A stretch of DNA of 64,000 nucleotides from Gordius sp. MW1 (taxonomy: Eukaryota; Nematomorpha; Gordioida; Gordea; Gordiidae), in the NCBI GenBank assembly GCA_964036665.1, contig OZ038530.1:13797001-13861000 (forward strand). Direction: 5' to 3'. The notes under the pieces are model-generated. The model did not search any database, was not told the DNA's origin, and worked only from the letters and a program-made list of their open reading frames with translations. This document shows, piece by piece, positions 12,001 to 22,230 of this stretch (position 1 is its first letter; every line of letters starts with the position of its first letter). The position numbers and the translations under genes were made by a program.

Positions 12001-13609
12001 TTTTGTATATTATATTTCATTTATTTTTAGAATTAAGTCTTACCCGCAGTTCCATAAGAAGGTGAGGCTAAGTTATTATACCATCCGTCATAATCTGGGT
12101 ACTCAATTTCGCGGTAGTGCAACACATTTGAGATTTTTGACTTGAGCGCATCTAATGCACACAAATAAAATTCCGGATTACAGGATGTAAATTAAGGCAT
12201 TATTCAACAAATTAATTACAGCTTTAATTCAGTAAAAGATAATAATTATCTAAAATATTGTCATTTTTCGGTCAAAAAAAGTATTTTGATTTTTTTTACA
12301 ATCATATATTATAATTTTACACAATTCAATTTTAGCTTCGGCCGTACGTTTTCCATTGATTAAAAAACAGCATGTTGCGACTCATACATATTTTAAGGTC
12401 GAACATTTCAAGGGAATTAACAACAGGTATACATATTGACCCTGATTATATTTGCCCGCAGTGTAATCCAATTTCAAAGGTTACCTTACAACACCACTAC
12501 TTTACATTTTTAAAATGAACGCGGGATGGCAATGAAAATACGAAATGCCAATAATAAGTTGGATTTACTATGAGATTTTAATCAATTTGCAATTTTATTG
12601 TTAGTTCGAATATTTAGTTTGTGTGAAAAATACATATGTTTATCAATGTATTAAATTAAATAAATTAATAATCCTTTAGGAACAAGGAATACATTATATT
12701 ATTCAATCTAAATTTTAATATTTAGTTATTTTTGGGGTGACAATCTATATGTGAAGTCAGGTTTGATAAATTTTTATATCCTTTTACAGTCTGGTGGGGT
12801 TTGAATTTAAAAATCATTTTTAAATTCGGAGGGTTGGGGTAGAAAAAATCGACTATGCAGAATTTGATAAATATCTAAATCATTATTTCTCACTCCCCAA
12901 ATCATTTTCACATTTATGCCTTTCTCATTATCGGAAAACATGAAGAAATATTATATCAAAAGAAAACCTGGGTAGGGAAAGGTGATAAAACATAATAAAT
13001 TGGGATAAAATGATTTTTTTAAGAATCGATTGTTACGTTTTTAAATTTTAATTCTAATTTTTTGAGAATAATTAGGACAGGACTTATATATAGATTTTAC
13101 GAAAAATTATCATTCTGATTTTGCCAAGATTTTACCTGTTTCTTAATTAGGCGACATATGCTTTTATAATTATATATTTTTTTCGATAATATGTTATTAT
13201 AGTACGTATGAACTTTATACTTATTAAACGCATTAACGGTGAAATGTGTTAACTTACTTGCGCGTTCCGACGGTACAGTATCACGTCTGGTATTTAAGCC
13301 TTGGTCATTCTGGACATTATCGAATTTGTCGGATGTTATGGGGAATTCAGAATGCTTTGGGGATAATAAAGTTCCATTTTTATTTACAAAAGTGTTTTTA
13401 TTATTTAAAGCTTCTCGAGATCCATCGCGCGTTCTAACGGTGATTGCTGGACCAGATGTTAATGAAGTCGGCAAGAAAGGTGAAATGTATAAAGGATTTT
13501 CATTGAACTGCGGAGGTGGTCCTCCGATTGGGATTATTTCTAACGCAAAAGGCTGGAACATAAAGGCTAATTCGCTCACCAGCACCAGCAGAAGGACTCG
13601 AGATCGCAT
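1..13609 (-). CDS. DUOX: Dual oxidase (DUOX), N-terminal 17 exons, cut by window edge
   Basis: Membrane flavo-haem enzyme that makes hydrogen peroxide outside the cell. Exons, 5' to 3' of the gene: 13258-13609, 12044-12151, 11615-11785, 5536-5729, 4978-5218, 4218-4384, 3736-3802, 3594-3690, 3334-3491, 3120-3277, 2852-3021, 2221-2339, 1794-1934, 1607-1717, 822-1030, 549-734, 1-112. All junctions keep frame, giving about 920 residues here. Exon 1 has a signal peptide (MRSRVLLLVLV). The peroxidase domain starts at DYDGWYNNLA and includes TSFLDGSSIYG, FRWHNYLA, WVIATYQ, QIAEKED and RDSDRYWYE. Exons 12-13 carry the NGDPCQQ junction. Exons 13-14 encode the first membrane segment. Exons 15-16 match the PH-like linker (LLKVAHEYDH, TKKDRQKQLELFF). 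The EF-hands, oxidase core and stop lie beyond position 1. Start chosen as the only ATG giving a signal peptide in phase with exon 2. The family call is firm; exact splice sites are inferred. Confidence 0.93.
1284..1424. repeat. GGGCGTAGCCAG-type short inverted-repeat element, copy 1
   Basis: The element starts with GGGCGTAGCCAGG and ends with the inverse ending in CGCCCAT. It has G-rich and C-rich flanks around an AT-rich core with the phrase AAATTT..AAAATTATGGCTAAAATTT. It lies in DUOX intron 14. Eight other copies occur in the window. It has no coding capacity and is probably a non-autonomous DNA element. Confidence 0.75.
5293..5446. repeat. GGGCGTAGCCAG-type short inverted-repeat element, copy 2
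   Basis: The ends are GGGCGTAGCCAGAATTGG and CCTGGCTACGCCCA. The interior is poly-G/poly-C flanked. It lies in DUOX intron 4 (5219-5535), between two exons of the peroxidase domain. Confidence 0.75.
6239..6243. repeat. Target site duplication CCTTG, left copy
   Basis: The five bases immediately before the left LTR are CCTTG. The same five bases follow the right LTR at 11297-11301. This is the footprint expected of integrase-mediated insertion of a Ty3/gypsy element, and it fixes the element ends. Confidence 0.93.
6244..6553 (+). repeat. 5' LTR of the Ty3/gypsy element
   Basis: A 310-bp direct repeat beginning TGTCATGAATGAG and ending CTCGTTA. It is essentially identical to 10988-11296; the visible difference is one base in a poly-C run. 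It contains an AATAAA-type signal near its end. Confidence 0.93.
6556..6567 (+). promoter_or_regulatory. Primer binding site, tRNA-Leu type
   Basis: TGGTGTCAGAAG lies two bases after the left LTR. It is complementary to the CTTCTGACACCA end found on many animal tRNA-Leu molecules, which would prime minus-strand DNA synthesis. The assignment comes from remembered tRNA ends. Confidence 0.75.
6880..7062 (+). pseudogene. Gag remnant with CCHC zinc knuckle
   Basis: A short open frame of about 60 residues contains one retroviral-type zinc knuckle, CFICKKPGHLMKNC (C-x2-C-x4-H-x4-C), followed by an Asn- and Arg-rich tail. This is the nucleic-acid-binding end of Gag. No capsid-like reading frame is visible between the primer site and this point (6568-6879 is AT-rich and non-coding), so the upstream gag appears deleted or decayed. 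Confidence 0.7.
7340..10325 (+). pseudogene. pol: Broken pol: protease, reverse transcriptase, RNase H, integrase
   Basis: An aspartic protease (FLLDTGSSITFM) opens the region. A TAA at 7937-7939 interrupts the frame. RT follows from about 7985 (VCADYR, FSKIDLANAY), with the catalytic YYLDD box in a different frame after a break near 8381. RNase H (LVVDASNNGVGGAL) ends at a second break near 9056. Integrase shows the HHCC finger (HKGHFG through CDLCK) and the catalytic acidic residues (HIDFF, VTDNGKAF); the last part, with its catalytic Glu, is in another frame after a break near 9940. A C-terminal DNA-binding region ends at 10325. The domain order is that of Ty3/gypsy. Near-identical LTRs suggest recent insertion, so the breaks are either recent mutations or assembly indels. 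Confidence 0.9.
10352..10960 (+). CDS. Unrecognised GC-richer reading frames between integrase and 3' LTR
   Basis: Two consecutive frames (10352-10564, 70 residues; 10625-10960, 111 residues) lie between the integrase end and the polypurine tract. Their base composition is visibly more GC-rich than the rest of the element. The second ends in an acidic stretch (ITAAEEHILMEEDVF). I see no membrane segment, so no support for an envelope gene. They could be a C-terminal extension of pol, an accessory ORF, or captured host sequence. Function unknown. Confidence 0.35.
10976..10987 (+). promoter_or_regulatory. Polypurine tract
   Basis: An all-purine run (AAAAAGGGAAGA) abuts the start of the right LTR. 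This is where plus-strand primers are made during reverse transcription. Confidence 0.8.
10988..11296 (+). repeat. 3' LTR of the Ty3/gypsy element
   Basis: 309 bp, matching 6244-6553 apart from one base in the C run. It is followed directly by CCTTG (11297-11301), the right target duplication. Confidence 0.93.
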
Positions 13610-16600
13610 TTTTTGAGATTTAGCTTCACGCGTATTAAACGGTTTTAGATGAGGGTTGGGGATTAAGTTTTTTCAAAAATTTGGAAAAGAGAAACAAGAT
13701 TCATCAATATATAGGATTTTTTAAAACGATATGAAGTAATATAGGGAAATAGGATGTGTTTCTTAGCCTCATCCAGAGTCTATCCTAATATGAATCGTCA
13801 TCCGTTGTTTACCAGTGATGGTATCCGTTATAAAATAAAAAATTATACGTCATTAGTCGTGTAAGTAAAGTTAAGGATTCGCATATACGGTGATCGGATA
13901 CAAATTTATCGTTTACATATCGTCGTACTACATGCGCAACGATAGATTATGAAGCGTCTTTAATTTTATTCAAAGTTGCTAGAGTCTTATCGGAGAAAAT
14001 CTTTGCCAAAATTTATTTTTTGTTTAAATTAATGCGTCCTTTTCTTCCACTAACAACGAAGGGAGGTTGAAAGTCAGTTTTTGGAAGTGTAGCCGAGGCG
14101 ATGGCTCAAGGGGATTAGGTTTCTTTGTAAATCGCCGTTTCAGAGGTATAGTAAGACATTTAGCACTTATTGTTCCTACGTATAAGGAATGACCGTTTTG
14201 GTCATGTGCAAAACGACCAATTTTTTAAATTTAAATAGGTGATAGATGGTCCGATTTCAAGGTTCCAAGGGGGAGGGTATAACAAATGTTTTCTAACACG
14301 ATTACATAACTTACGAAATATATTTCACGCGTCCTTTTTTTTGGTAACAGGTTAACGTATTTAATTTCAAAAACCAGCATAAACACTCGGGAGACGAATG
14401 ATGAGGGAGAAAAAAGAAGGGAGCCAAAAATATTCAACGTGTAAAAATACCTCCCCGGTATGTTGGGTACTAAAAACGTGATTTATAATAGTAACATCCT
14501 CGACCTTACTTTTCGCTACACAAGCGCTTTGTGAGTATTGAAATAAAAAAAGTCAGACAACCGTGAGGAAGAAGGTGAGAAGGGTGTTAAAATTAAAATG
14601 ATAAATTTATTACCATATCTCTTCTACTTTAAAGTAATTTTTAATACAAATTTTGGCAAAAGGTTAAGTTTATGATAAGCCTTGTAGACGCCATATTTGA
14701 TGACTAATTTATTGATTTATTTATTGAGATGGAGAACGCTGAGTATAATAACATTTCTTTTCTACCCACGTTTGATAATAGCAATTGAAAAACTACTTAA
14801 AAAATATATCTTATGCCCTACGCTACCTTTCATGAGGGTAGCCAAAGCGGGGCCTGTCCCCGCCTCCGAAATAATTTCATGCCCGCCCCGTCATTCAAAG
14901 GGTTACGACCATGCTACCTTTTTAATTCCAATGTCCTGATCGTCATAATTTTCTAAAGGCACACGGTATTTCGGTCCACAACAATAACTGATCTCAAGTA
15001 ATAAAATACCTAATACCTATATCTTCTTAAGAAAGGTTGTATAAAGAAATGAGTCAAGTTTTTCATTTCCAAGCTTCAATTATTAATTAAAAATATAATT
15101 TAGTTTAGAACTTATCGGAAGTTCCGTTTTTAATAAACACCCTTTTTAAAAATGAAAAAAAAAAAAAATTTTAAATTTTAATAACCGCGATTTTGTACCT
15201 TATCAATATTTGATTTTAAGGGTGTTTTTTATTTCTGATTCATGTGCAAGCAGCTGAGACTGCACGACGCCTATTTTAACTTGCTATTATCTCTATATCC
15301 TATCCCTATGGCAGGGTTGATGCGGTTTTTAAATGTCAAGGTCAAATACAATGTTTCAATGTCGAACCTTAATAAAATGATTGTTACTGTTTTACCAACC
15401 GAATGCTTAGCCTTATTAGTCATCATTATAATACTGTTGTCTTCATAACCGGAGATGTATATATCAGTTTAAAATGACCAAATTGCTGTGTTATGATAAA
15501 TTTTTGAGGCCATTTTAATTGAGTTCCGTTAGTAAATTCATAGCTATGGCTAAGTACATACAGTTACAGGTATATTGGATGATTAAGATTGTTTAAGTTA
15601 ATTTGGGGTTTGACGAAAATGATTTGAAGGGGAGCCCATATTTATTAAATTTATATAGCTTTCATTTAAAGAGTAACAATCCCATTCCAATTGATGTTTC
15701 AAATGTATAAGATTGCCCAATTTGTTATAGTAAACCGCATTTTTACCCTATGATCACGTTATGTTATATAACATAACCAGGATTTAGAATTTAGAAATGG
15801 ATCAATTTGAGGGGGGAAACTGTCCAGCCTGCTTAACTTTGAATGCCGTATACACTTTAAACTTTAAGTTACATTTTTTTATTGCGTAGAGAATAAACAT
15901 AACAAAAAAATTTATTTATTACTTTATATTGCTTACTGAATTGACAAAATACTTAGTCTAAATTTCTCTTTAATTCAATATGGAAAAGTCGAGTGTTTAT
16001 AACCTTGTTCATAATTTTTGTTTAAATCACCGTCGATCAATGTGTATGGGCATTGAATAAATATTGTCATTTTGTATTCTAAATTTTAAGTGCTTTTGAT
16101 TAATATTGATTCCTTCTTCCGAAATTCCTAAAACTCTTTTTGCCATAGCTTCGTTTGTTTCTCAATCTCAATCTTTGTGCAGATTTCCATTGACCATATA
16201 GGTAAGGGAAAAACACGTGCTTATAAGGACTGTTTCCTCTGTAAACTACAAAATTTCGAGGAGTTTGAATCGGAGTTGTTGACGTGGTTAGCTAGGGTAA
16301 ATTAAACCATTAAATGAGAAAAATTGTTTCTCAAGTCGATAATTTATGAAAGTATTCAACATTTAAGTTATAGATTTTAAAGTCCAATCCCGATCGGGTT
16401 TCGATTGAATTGGAATTTATTTCCACAACACTCTAGTTGTTCAGATTGCTAAACCGAGGTTAACATTCGTTTTACACATGGGACCTATCAAAGTGTTATG
16501 AAAAGCCCGATATTCCACCCTCTACTCCCAACATAAATTTTTTTTAATTCAAATATTTTGTAAAAGAAATGTGTTTTTCTGGTAGTCTTTGCTACATGTT

Positions 16601-16814
16601 TTTGTCAAACCTCCCTATTAATTAAATTATAGCTAAGTCCAGATCGCTCAAACTTAAATGAAAAAAGCAGGCGTTAGTTTAAAATTATAGATTTAGCTTA
16701 AGTGTAAATGGAAATTCGGCGTTTTATATATGGTATCTATAAGCCTATAGGCATCGCTAAAAATATGAAGTCCCTAACAGTGCCTGACAAAGTTAAAATA
16801 AATTTGACCCTAAT
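13610..16814. other. Intergenic stretch between DUOX and gene B, no clear gene
   Basis: About 3.2 kb upstream of DUOX and downstream of gene B. The sequence is AT-rich, with only short frames that lack family resemblance. The most exon-like segment is described separately at about 16181-16292. The DUOX promoter must lie near 13610, but I see no recognisable core element. Confidence 0.5.
16181..16292 (+). other. Isolated exon-like segment, unrecognised
   Basis: After a pyrimidine-containing stretch ending in TTTGTGCAG, an open frame of about 37 codons reads ISIDHIGKGKT and then CFLCKLQNFEEFESE. It ends at a GTAAAT donor-like site. The composition (Cys pair, acidic tail) is more protein-like than its surroundings. 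I found no partner exons, so it may be a relic or chance. Confidence 0.2.
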
Positions 16815-18256
16815 TTACTTAGTGTAACAAACGTTTAATAAATACAATTCACAATTTTTAAAATATACTTTCGACGACGTCGTAGATTGTATTTCTTTAA
16901 TTTGTACAACCTTTTCCTCTCCAATGTTAGTTGGCATATTAATCATATGTCCACCATCTAATTCACCCATCATTAATGCGCTGGCATGAGGGTGAGCCCC
17001 GTCCCCAGAATCCTCATCTTCAACTTCACCGTTTTTGGATGCAGCATCTAAAGCATATAAAATGCGTCGAATCTCGAATTTGTTTAATAAAGTTGTGAAT
17101 GTTTTATATCTATCATCCAAAGTTGGTTCTTGACTGGGGTTGAGAGTAGTATAGGCCGATATAGTAGTTCGCAAAATGTTGGAAGGGAGGACCATTGTTA
17201 AAGCAGTCGCTGGATTGGTGGGAAAGTTAGGCTGAATATTTTGTCCTTTAATTTTTTGGGGATCAAAGAGGCCTTTCTTTTCCACTAGGTCTGTTTCAGC
17301 GAGGCCTTCACTTATATCCTCCAAGAAATGAAGGGGCAGTGCGTTTGCTTTTTCTATAATTTTGTAAGCACAGGTTTTTTACATCATTCTAATTAATCCT
17401 TTATATTAGCATTTTATGAGTTTATAAGTTTTTAACCGTTTACATTTAGTATCTTAAATCTGTTTAAATTGTTAAGGCATGCGCCTTACTCGAACCTTGA
17501 GAGTTGTCCGATAGAAATTATACTGATATAATTTACAAAAAGAAAGCACGAAAAAAAAATACAATAAAATAGCTATGTAATATGACAAAATAAGTTTCCC
17601 GAACAAAAAACTGGAAGAATAAAGCCGATTATATCCCTAAACATTAAGACATCGAACCTGAAACATTTTCGTTAATCGTATCAATAATATGAAAAAACAT
17701 ATTTAAAACTTTAATAAGCAACTGAGTCATACATTAATTTAACATTTAAAACAAAAATTATGTCGTAAATTCTACCTCGCAGCCTTTTTACGCCCCTCAG
17801 CAAAGACAACATGGCTGGGTTCATAAGGGCTTTTTCAAGGGTTCCCACTTTTACAGTAACTACCTCGTTGTCCAATGACACAGAGTCGACAGGCTTAATC
17901 CTATCCATATCTCTGGGTTCCGTCACTTCCATTTTGGGTTTGCGATTTAATCGATGAAATCGAGGTTCTGTAAAAATTGTAGCTTGAAAAGTTACACCAG
18001 AGCCGGAATTTAAGTTATTGTGAGCGGGACCTGAGTTATCCTGTAATTCATCATCCATCTCATCAGGCTCCCTTAACCCCGCACTCAACTTTCCTTTTAA
18101 ATGTAGCTGATCACTTACGTGATCTAGAAGTAAATTTTCATAATATCTTTCCCCGAAATGATCGTAACCTGGGACATTAGGTACATGTGCAAGCCAAAAA
18201 GCATTTAACAAGCCACAACTAATTAACGGTACAAATGATGTTATATATTTAAACAT
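16815..18256 (-). CDS. Gene B: two-exon unrecognised, probably secreted protein (339 aa)
   Basis: Exon 1 is 17776-18256 and exon 2 is 16815-17353, joined by a phase-1 intron (donor GAG|GTAGAA, acceptor TTATAG). The start MFKYITSFVPLISCGLL gives a hydrophobic leader. The mature part begins with an aromatic/acidic stretch containing RYYENLLLDHV. The rest is polar with many acidic residues and no cysteine-rich or membrane domain. The exon 2 motif IRRILYALDAASKNG is followed by an acidic, His-containing tail. Gene A (28480-30005) has the same strand, two-exon plan, intron phase and two matching motifs. I do not recognise the family. A secreted or lumenal location is inferred from the leader only. 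Confidence 0.65.
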
Positions 18257-19199
18257 GTGTCATTTATCATAAATCGTACGATTGTTGAATAACTCATACA
18301 AATTGTACACTCTTTTAATAGTAATTCTCTAATTGTTATAGCAAATGAGCAAAAATAGGTGTATTATCCATCATAGCTTTGAATAATTTAATGAGACATT
18401 GATTTAGTAATTTTGCACTGAATATCAATGTTATCCCACTCACCATCGACATGAATCCGTTTGCTATTTATACGAAATCAATAGTAGATTCAGAGTTGTA
18501 AAAATATATTGCAACAAATGGATGATATGTGAGGAAATTAATTTTACTAAACTATCTGCAAAACTATCGCAATTGGTAGAAAATTAAATAAAAACGATAG
18601 AATAAAAATACAAATATTGGTTGGATTCTCTATATGACAATTATCATAGAAAATTAATTTTAATATTTGAGGCATAACGCTAATAGAATTAATGCCAGAA
18701 ATTTCAATGCCATGTTATAATGCTGCAATAGTTAATACAGTAAGTCATTTCGTAAACTTTCATATATCTCATCTGACTTATTTAAAATACATAGAGTTTT
18801 GATTGCATTTGCAATCTTTATTCATAACCAGAGCTTTTAAGCGCACAAAACAACTCGTAATTGAATACGGGACTTTTAGAAATATCATGTGGGTCCGGAT
18901 AATATTTTTGACCATTTACCTAATTAACAGTTGTCATTTATGCTGTTGAATGCCTCCATAAAAGAACTTGGCTTTTACCAAAACATAATATTAAACTCTA
19001 ACCATTTACGAAATTTCATTATGAAACGATATTCCATTGAATGCGTTAATGTCGCTAAAGAGTAAATAGTAAATTTATAGCAAGCAGGCAAAGGGTTTAT
19101 TTTTTCTAACCTTTACCAAGCCTTTACGCCTATCAGAGGTAAAAAAACCAATTAACATTACCTCCTAACAGTTATCTCCATGACAATCAAACTGTTGAA
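18257..19199. other. Upstream region of gene B, no gene seen
   Basis: AT-rich with no reading frame of note. It should include the gene B promoter, but no clear motif was identified. Confidence 0.5.
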
Positions 19200-22100
19200 T
19201 ACCAAACTTCAAAATAGCTGCCATCTTGTAGGAAAAACTCAACAACAGATTTATCCCAAATATCCATAATTCTTCGACATGAACAACACAAACTCCCCCA
19301 CCCAAACCTTTTATCCCAAATATCCATAATTCTTCGACATGAACAACACAAACTCCACAACCCAAACCGGAACCTGCCCAGTCTGCTACAGGTTAGCTTC
19401 ACCCTCTCTAATTTGATTCACGTTCACGGTCCATTAAAACAGAGGTGCCCAGGCTCTGGAAAACATCCAGCAGCTACACCCCCCAAGAGGTCTACCTCAA
19501 CTCACAACCATTTATCGCATAATACCTACTCCCCGCTCGAAACCACTACCAACAATACATATTCAGACATTCCTCATTCTCCTGTTAACAGGATTCTAAA
19601 AAAACATCCCTAAAAGAGCCAGACATCAAGTTCTAATTGCCCTTACTGATGCCATCGCAAACCTCTCCAAGGACCCAAGCAGCACCCTTCATTGGGCCAA
19701 CCTTTTTCAATTTACTTCCCGTGTCCTTTCAGTACCACCATCAAATTACAAAGATACCCTTACCCTCTCGAATTGGGTTAAACAAAACTCAGCAAAATGG
19801 GACGTTTCATCACCCCCCCCCCCATTATCTACGAGCCACACATCCATAATATTACATCATTTCAACAAAGAGCCAAACGGGTTTCCGCAAAACTCAACCA
19901 CTTCGACATCCAGGGTGCTCTTCGCCTGGCCAATTCAGAATGCAAAATTTCCCCAGACACTCAAGAAACCTTCGAATCTTTACAAATTAAACACCCTGAA
20001 AGAAATCGCTCCCAATTTCCCCCTACAATCAACTCCCCCTTCAAGGACTTCACATCGCCCGAAATTCTCGAGGCTATCGGTTCTTTTAAAAAATCCTCAG
20101 TAGGTTCTGGTTTAGACGGCTTCCGGGCTTCACATTTAATAGAATTAACAAGACCTCACATTGACAGGTCTGGCCACTTCACATCCACCCTAGCAACCTT
20201 CCTTAACCAGGTTATTAAAGGCTTAGTACCTGACGCGATCTCTCCCTATTTTTTTGGGGCCACCTTAATATCTCTTACCGAACCTGATGGTGGCATTCGT
20301 CCAATTGCCATGGGTTCAATTTTTAGACGCCTATGCTGCAAACTAATTATTGCACGAGTAAAATCCGACATTGCAGATCAATTAGCTCCCATCCAACTAG
20401 GATTCTGAACCAAGGGTGGTTGTGAAATCGCCTCTCACGCTGTCCGCATAGCCCTAGCCCATCCCGACAATTCGATCCTAGCTAAGATTGACTTCAAAAA
20501 AACGCCTTTAACACGATCTACAAGTCACACTTCTTAACAGAGGCTTACAAATCCCTTCCCGAGTACTCCATTTTCCTTAACGCATGCTACGCTCTTACTT
20601 CCATGCTCAACTTTAATTCCAAAATAATTGCATCGAGTGACGCATACAACAAGGAGACCCGCTAGGCCCCTTACTATTCTGCCTAGGTATAAAATCCCTG
20701 ACTGAAGACCTAGCCTCTAAATATAATCTATCACTCAACTAGTGGTACCAAGACGATGGTACCATCAAAGGAAATGCCGAAGACGTCAAAGAAGCCCTCA
20801 CATATCTAGAAGTCGAAGCATCAAAAATTGGTCTCCATCTAAATCATAGCAAGACCGAGGTTTGCAAAAACAATACTGACCCTTTAAGCCTAAACCTACT
20901 TGGACGCTTTCAAACATATTCACCCTAACGAACTAACGCACTTAGGATCTCCCATAGGTGGCTCACACCTTTGTAACAAGTTATTAACAGAAACAATACA
21001 AAAACTAGTAGAAATCAAACCCCTCCTTTCTTACTTGCCAGCCCACCAAGCTTTCTTTTTAATTAAAAACTGTTATTCTTTACCTAAGATAAATCATATC
21101 TTCAGGTCATCCACCTCATTTTTAAATCCCAGTGCTCTATCTATATTCGACCAAAAACTCAAAGATGTAGTCGAGGAAATCACAAACCTTTCTTTTACAA
21201 GGTCCCAATGGATACAAGCGTGTCTCCCCACAAAATATGGTGGTTTGGGCCTGAGATCACCCCCTCTAGTAGCTTTGTCGGCCTTCATCTCGAGTCGACT
21301 TTCAGCCCTACCAATCATCGACAAAATAATCGATCAACCAGATCCCTCCACCCAAATCGCTCTCGACATGTGGAGCTCTTTGTCCAACCCTAACACTCCA
21401 TTCCCTACCATAAACTGCCAAAAAAGTTGGAACACTCCTCTCTACGACCATGCCCTTAAAACTCTATTTAGGGAGCATCGTTTGAGGAGTTACCAGCTAT
21501 AATAAGTTTTGCATCAAGGTCCTGCCACAAGTGGTTGGAGGCTATCCCTAGTCGGACTCATGACCTCCAACTCTCCAACAACGAGTTCAGGATTGCAACA
21601 GGGCTCCGCCTAGGATGTGATATAGTTGCCTCTCATCAATGCAACTTATGTGGCTCATCTGTTGGTACAAAAGGTCACCACGGCCTGCATTGCAAATTTA
21701 ATAAGGCCAGATTTCTACGGCACACATCTGTTAATGCTCTTCTACAGAAGACATTCAAAAAGGCGGGCTTTCCCTCCCAATTGGAGCCTAATGGTCTTTG
21801 CCTTAGCGACAAGAAAAGACCTGATGGACAGACCCTCATCCCATGGGTAAAAGGGCTATGCCTAGCTTGGGACTACACCTGTCCGGATGCCTTTGCTCCC
21901 TCAAACCAAAACAAAGACCCCCTTGTTGATTCTGAAAGATTAAAGTCCGCTAAATACGCAGAACTTAATTCCTCACTACTTTTCTCCCCCATAGTGACCA
22001 CCACCCTTACAACAATAGGTCCTAAAACCCAAGCCCTTCTGAAAGAATTGGGACGCCGTATAGCTGCCAATACCCTTGACAATAGGGAAACTTTTTTCAT

Positions 22101-22230
22101 TAAACAGAAAATCGGAATCATTATTTGTCATTTCAACGCTATCGCAATTTTATGTTTACCTCGCATATAATTTTTATAGTTTTTTATAGTTTCATTTAAT
22201 AAAAAAATTGATATTAAAAAAAAAAATTAA
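19200..22230 (+). mobile_element. Decayed non-LTR retrotransposon with reverse transcriptase and restriction-like endonuclease end
   Basis: Several frames in one direction cover one protein broken by indels and stops. A Cys/His segment (HVHGPLKQRCPGSG) comes first at about 19419. RT blocks follow: SGLDGFRASHL, PDGGIRPIAMGSIFRRL, a KIDFK motif before a frame change, and the active-site box WYQDDGT near 20742. Next is a thumb-like region (20900-21502), then a C-terminal domain with a CNLC..H..HC finger, RPDG and WDYTCPD (21535-22170). That combination is like the restriction-like endonuclease of R2-type elements. The 3' end is short, A/T-rich and ends in an A-run. The element is clearly more GC-rich than its surroundings. 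No target duplication was identified. The family name is uncertain. Confidence 0.85.
19250..19366 (+). repeat. 60-bp tandem duplication near the 5' end of the non-LTR element
   Basis: Two nearly identical copies, exactly 60 bp apart, begin TTTATCCCAAATATCCATAA and run through GAACAACACAAACTCC. They lie just ahead of the element's Cys/His segment and are probably part of its 5' region. Confidence 0.85.

Noticed and set aside
13239-13616. Plus-strand open frame of 125 codons
   Set aside because: It is the reverse complement of DUOX exon 1, whose frame has a signal peptide and joins exon 2 in phase.
15242-15448. 68-codon plus-strand frame with a hydrophobic C-terminus
   Set aside because: No family resemblance, no splice context and no second copy; length is within chance for this region.
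19165-19402. Minus-strand frames with an internal repeated segment
   Set aside because: They arise from the 60-bp duplication in the non-LTR element read on the wrong strand.
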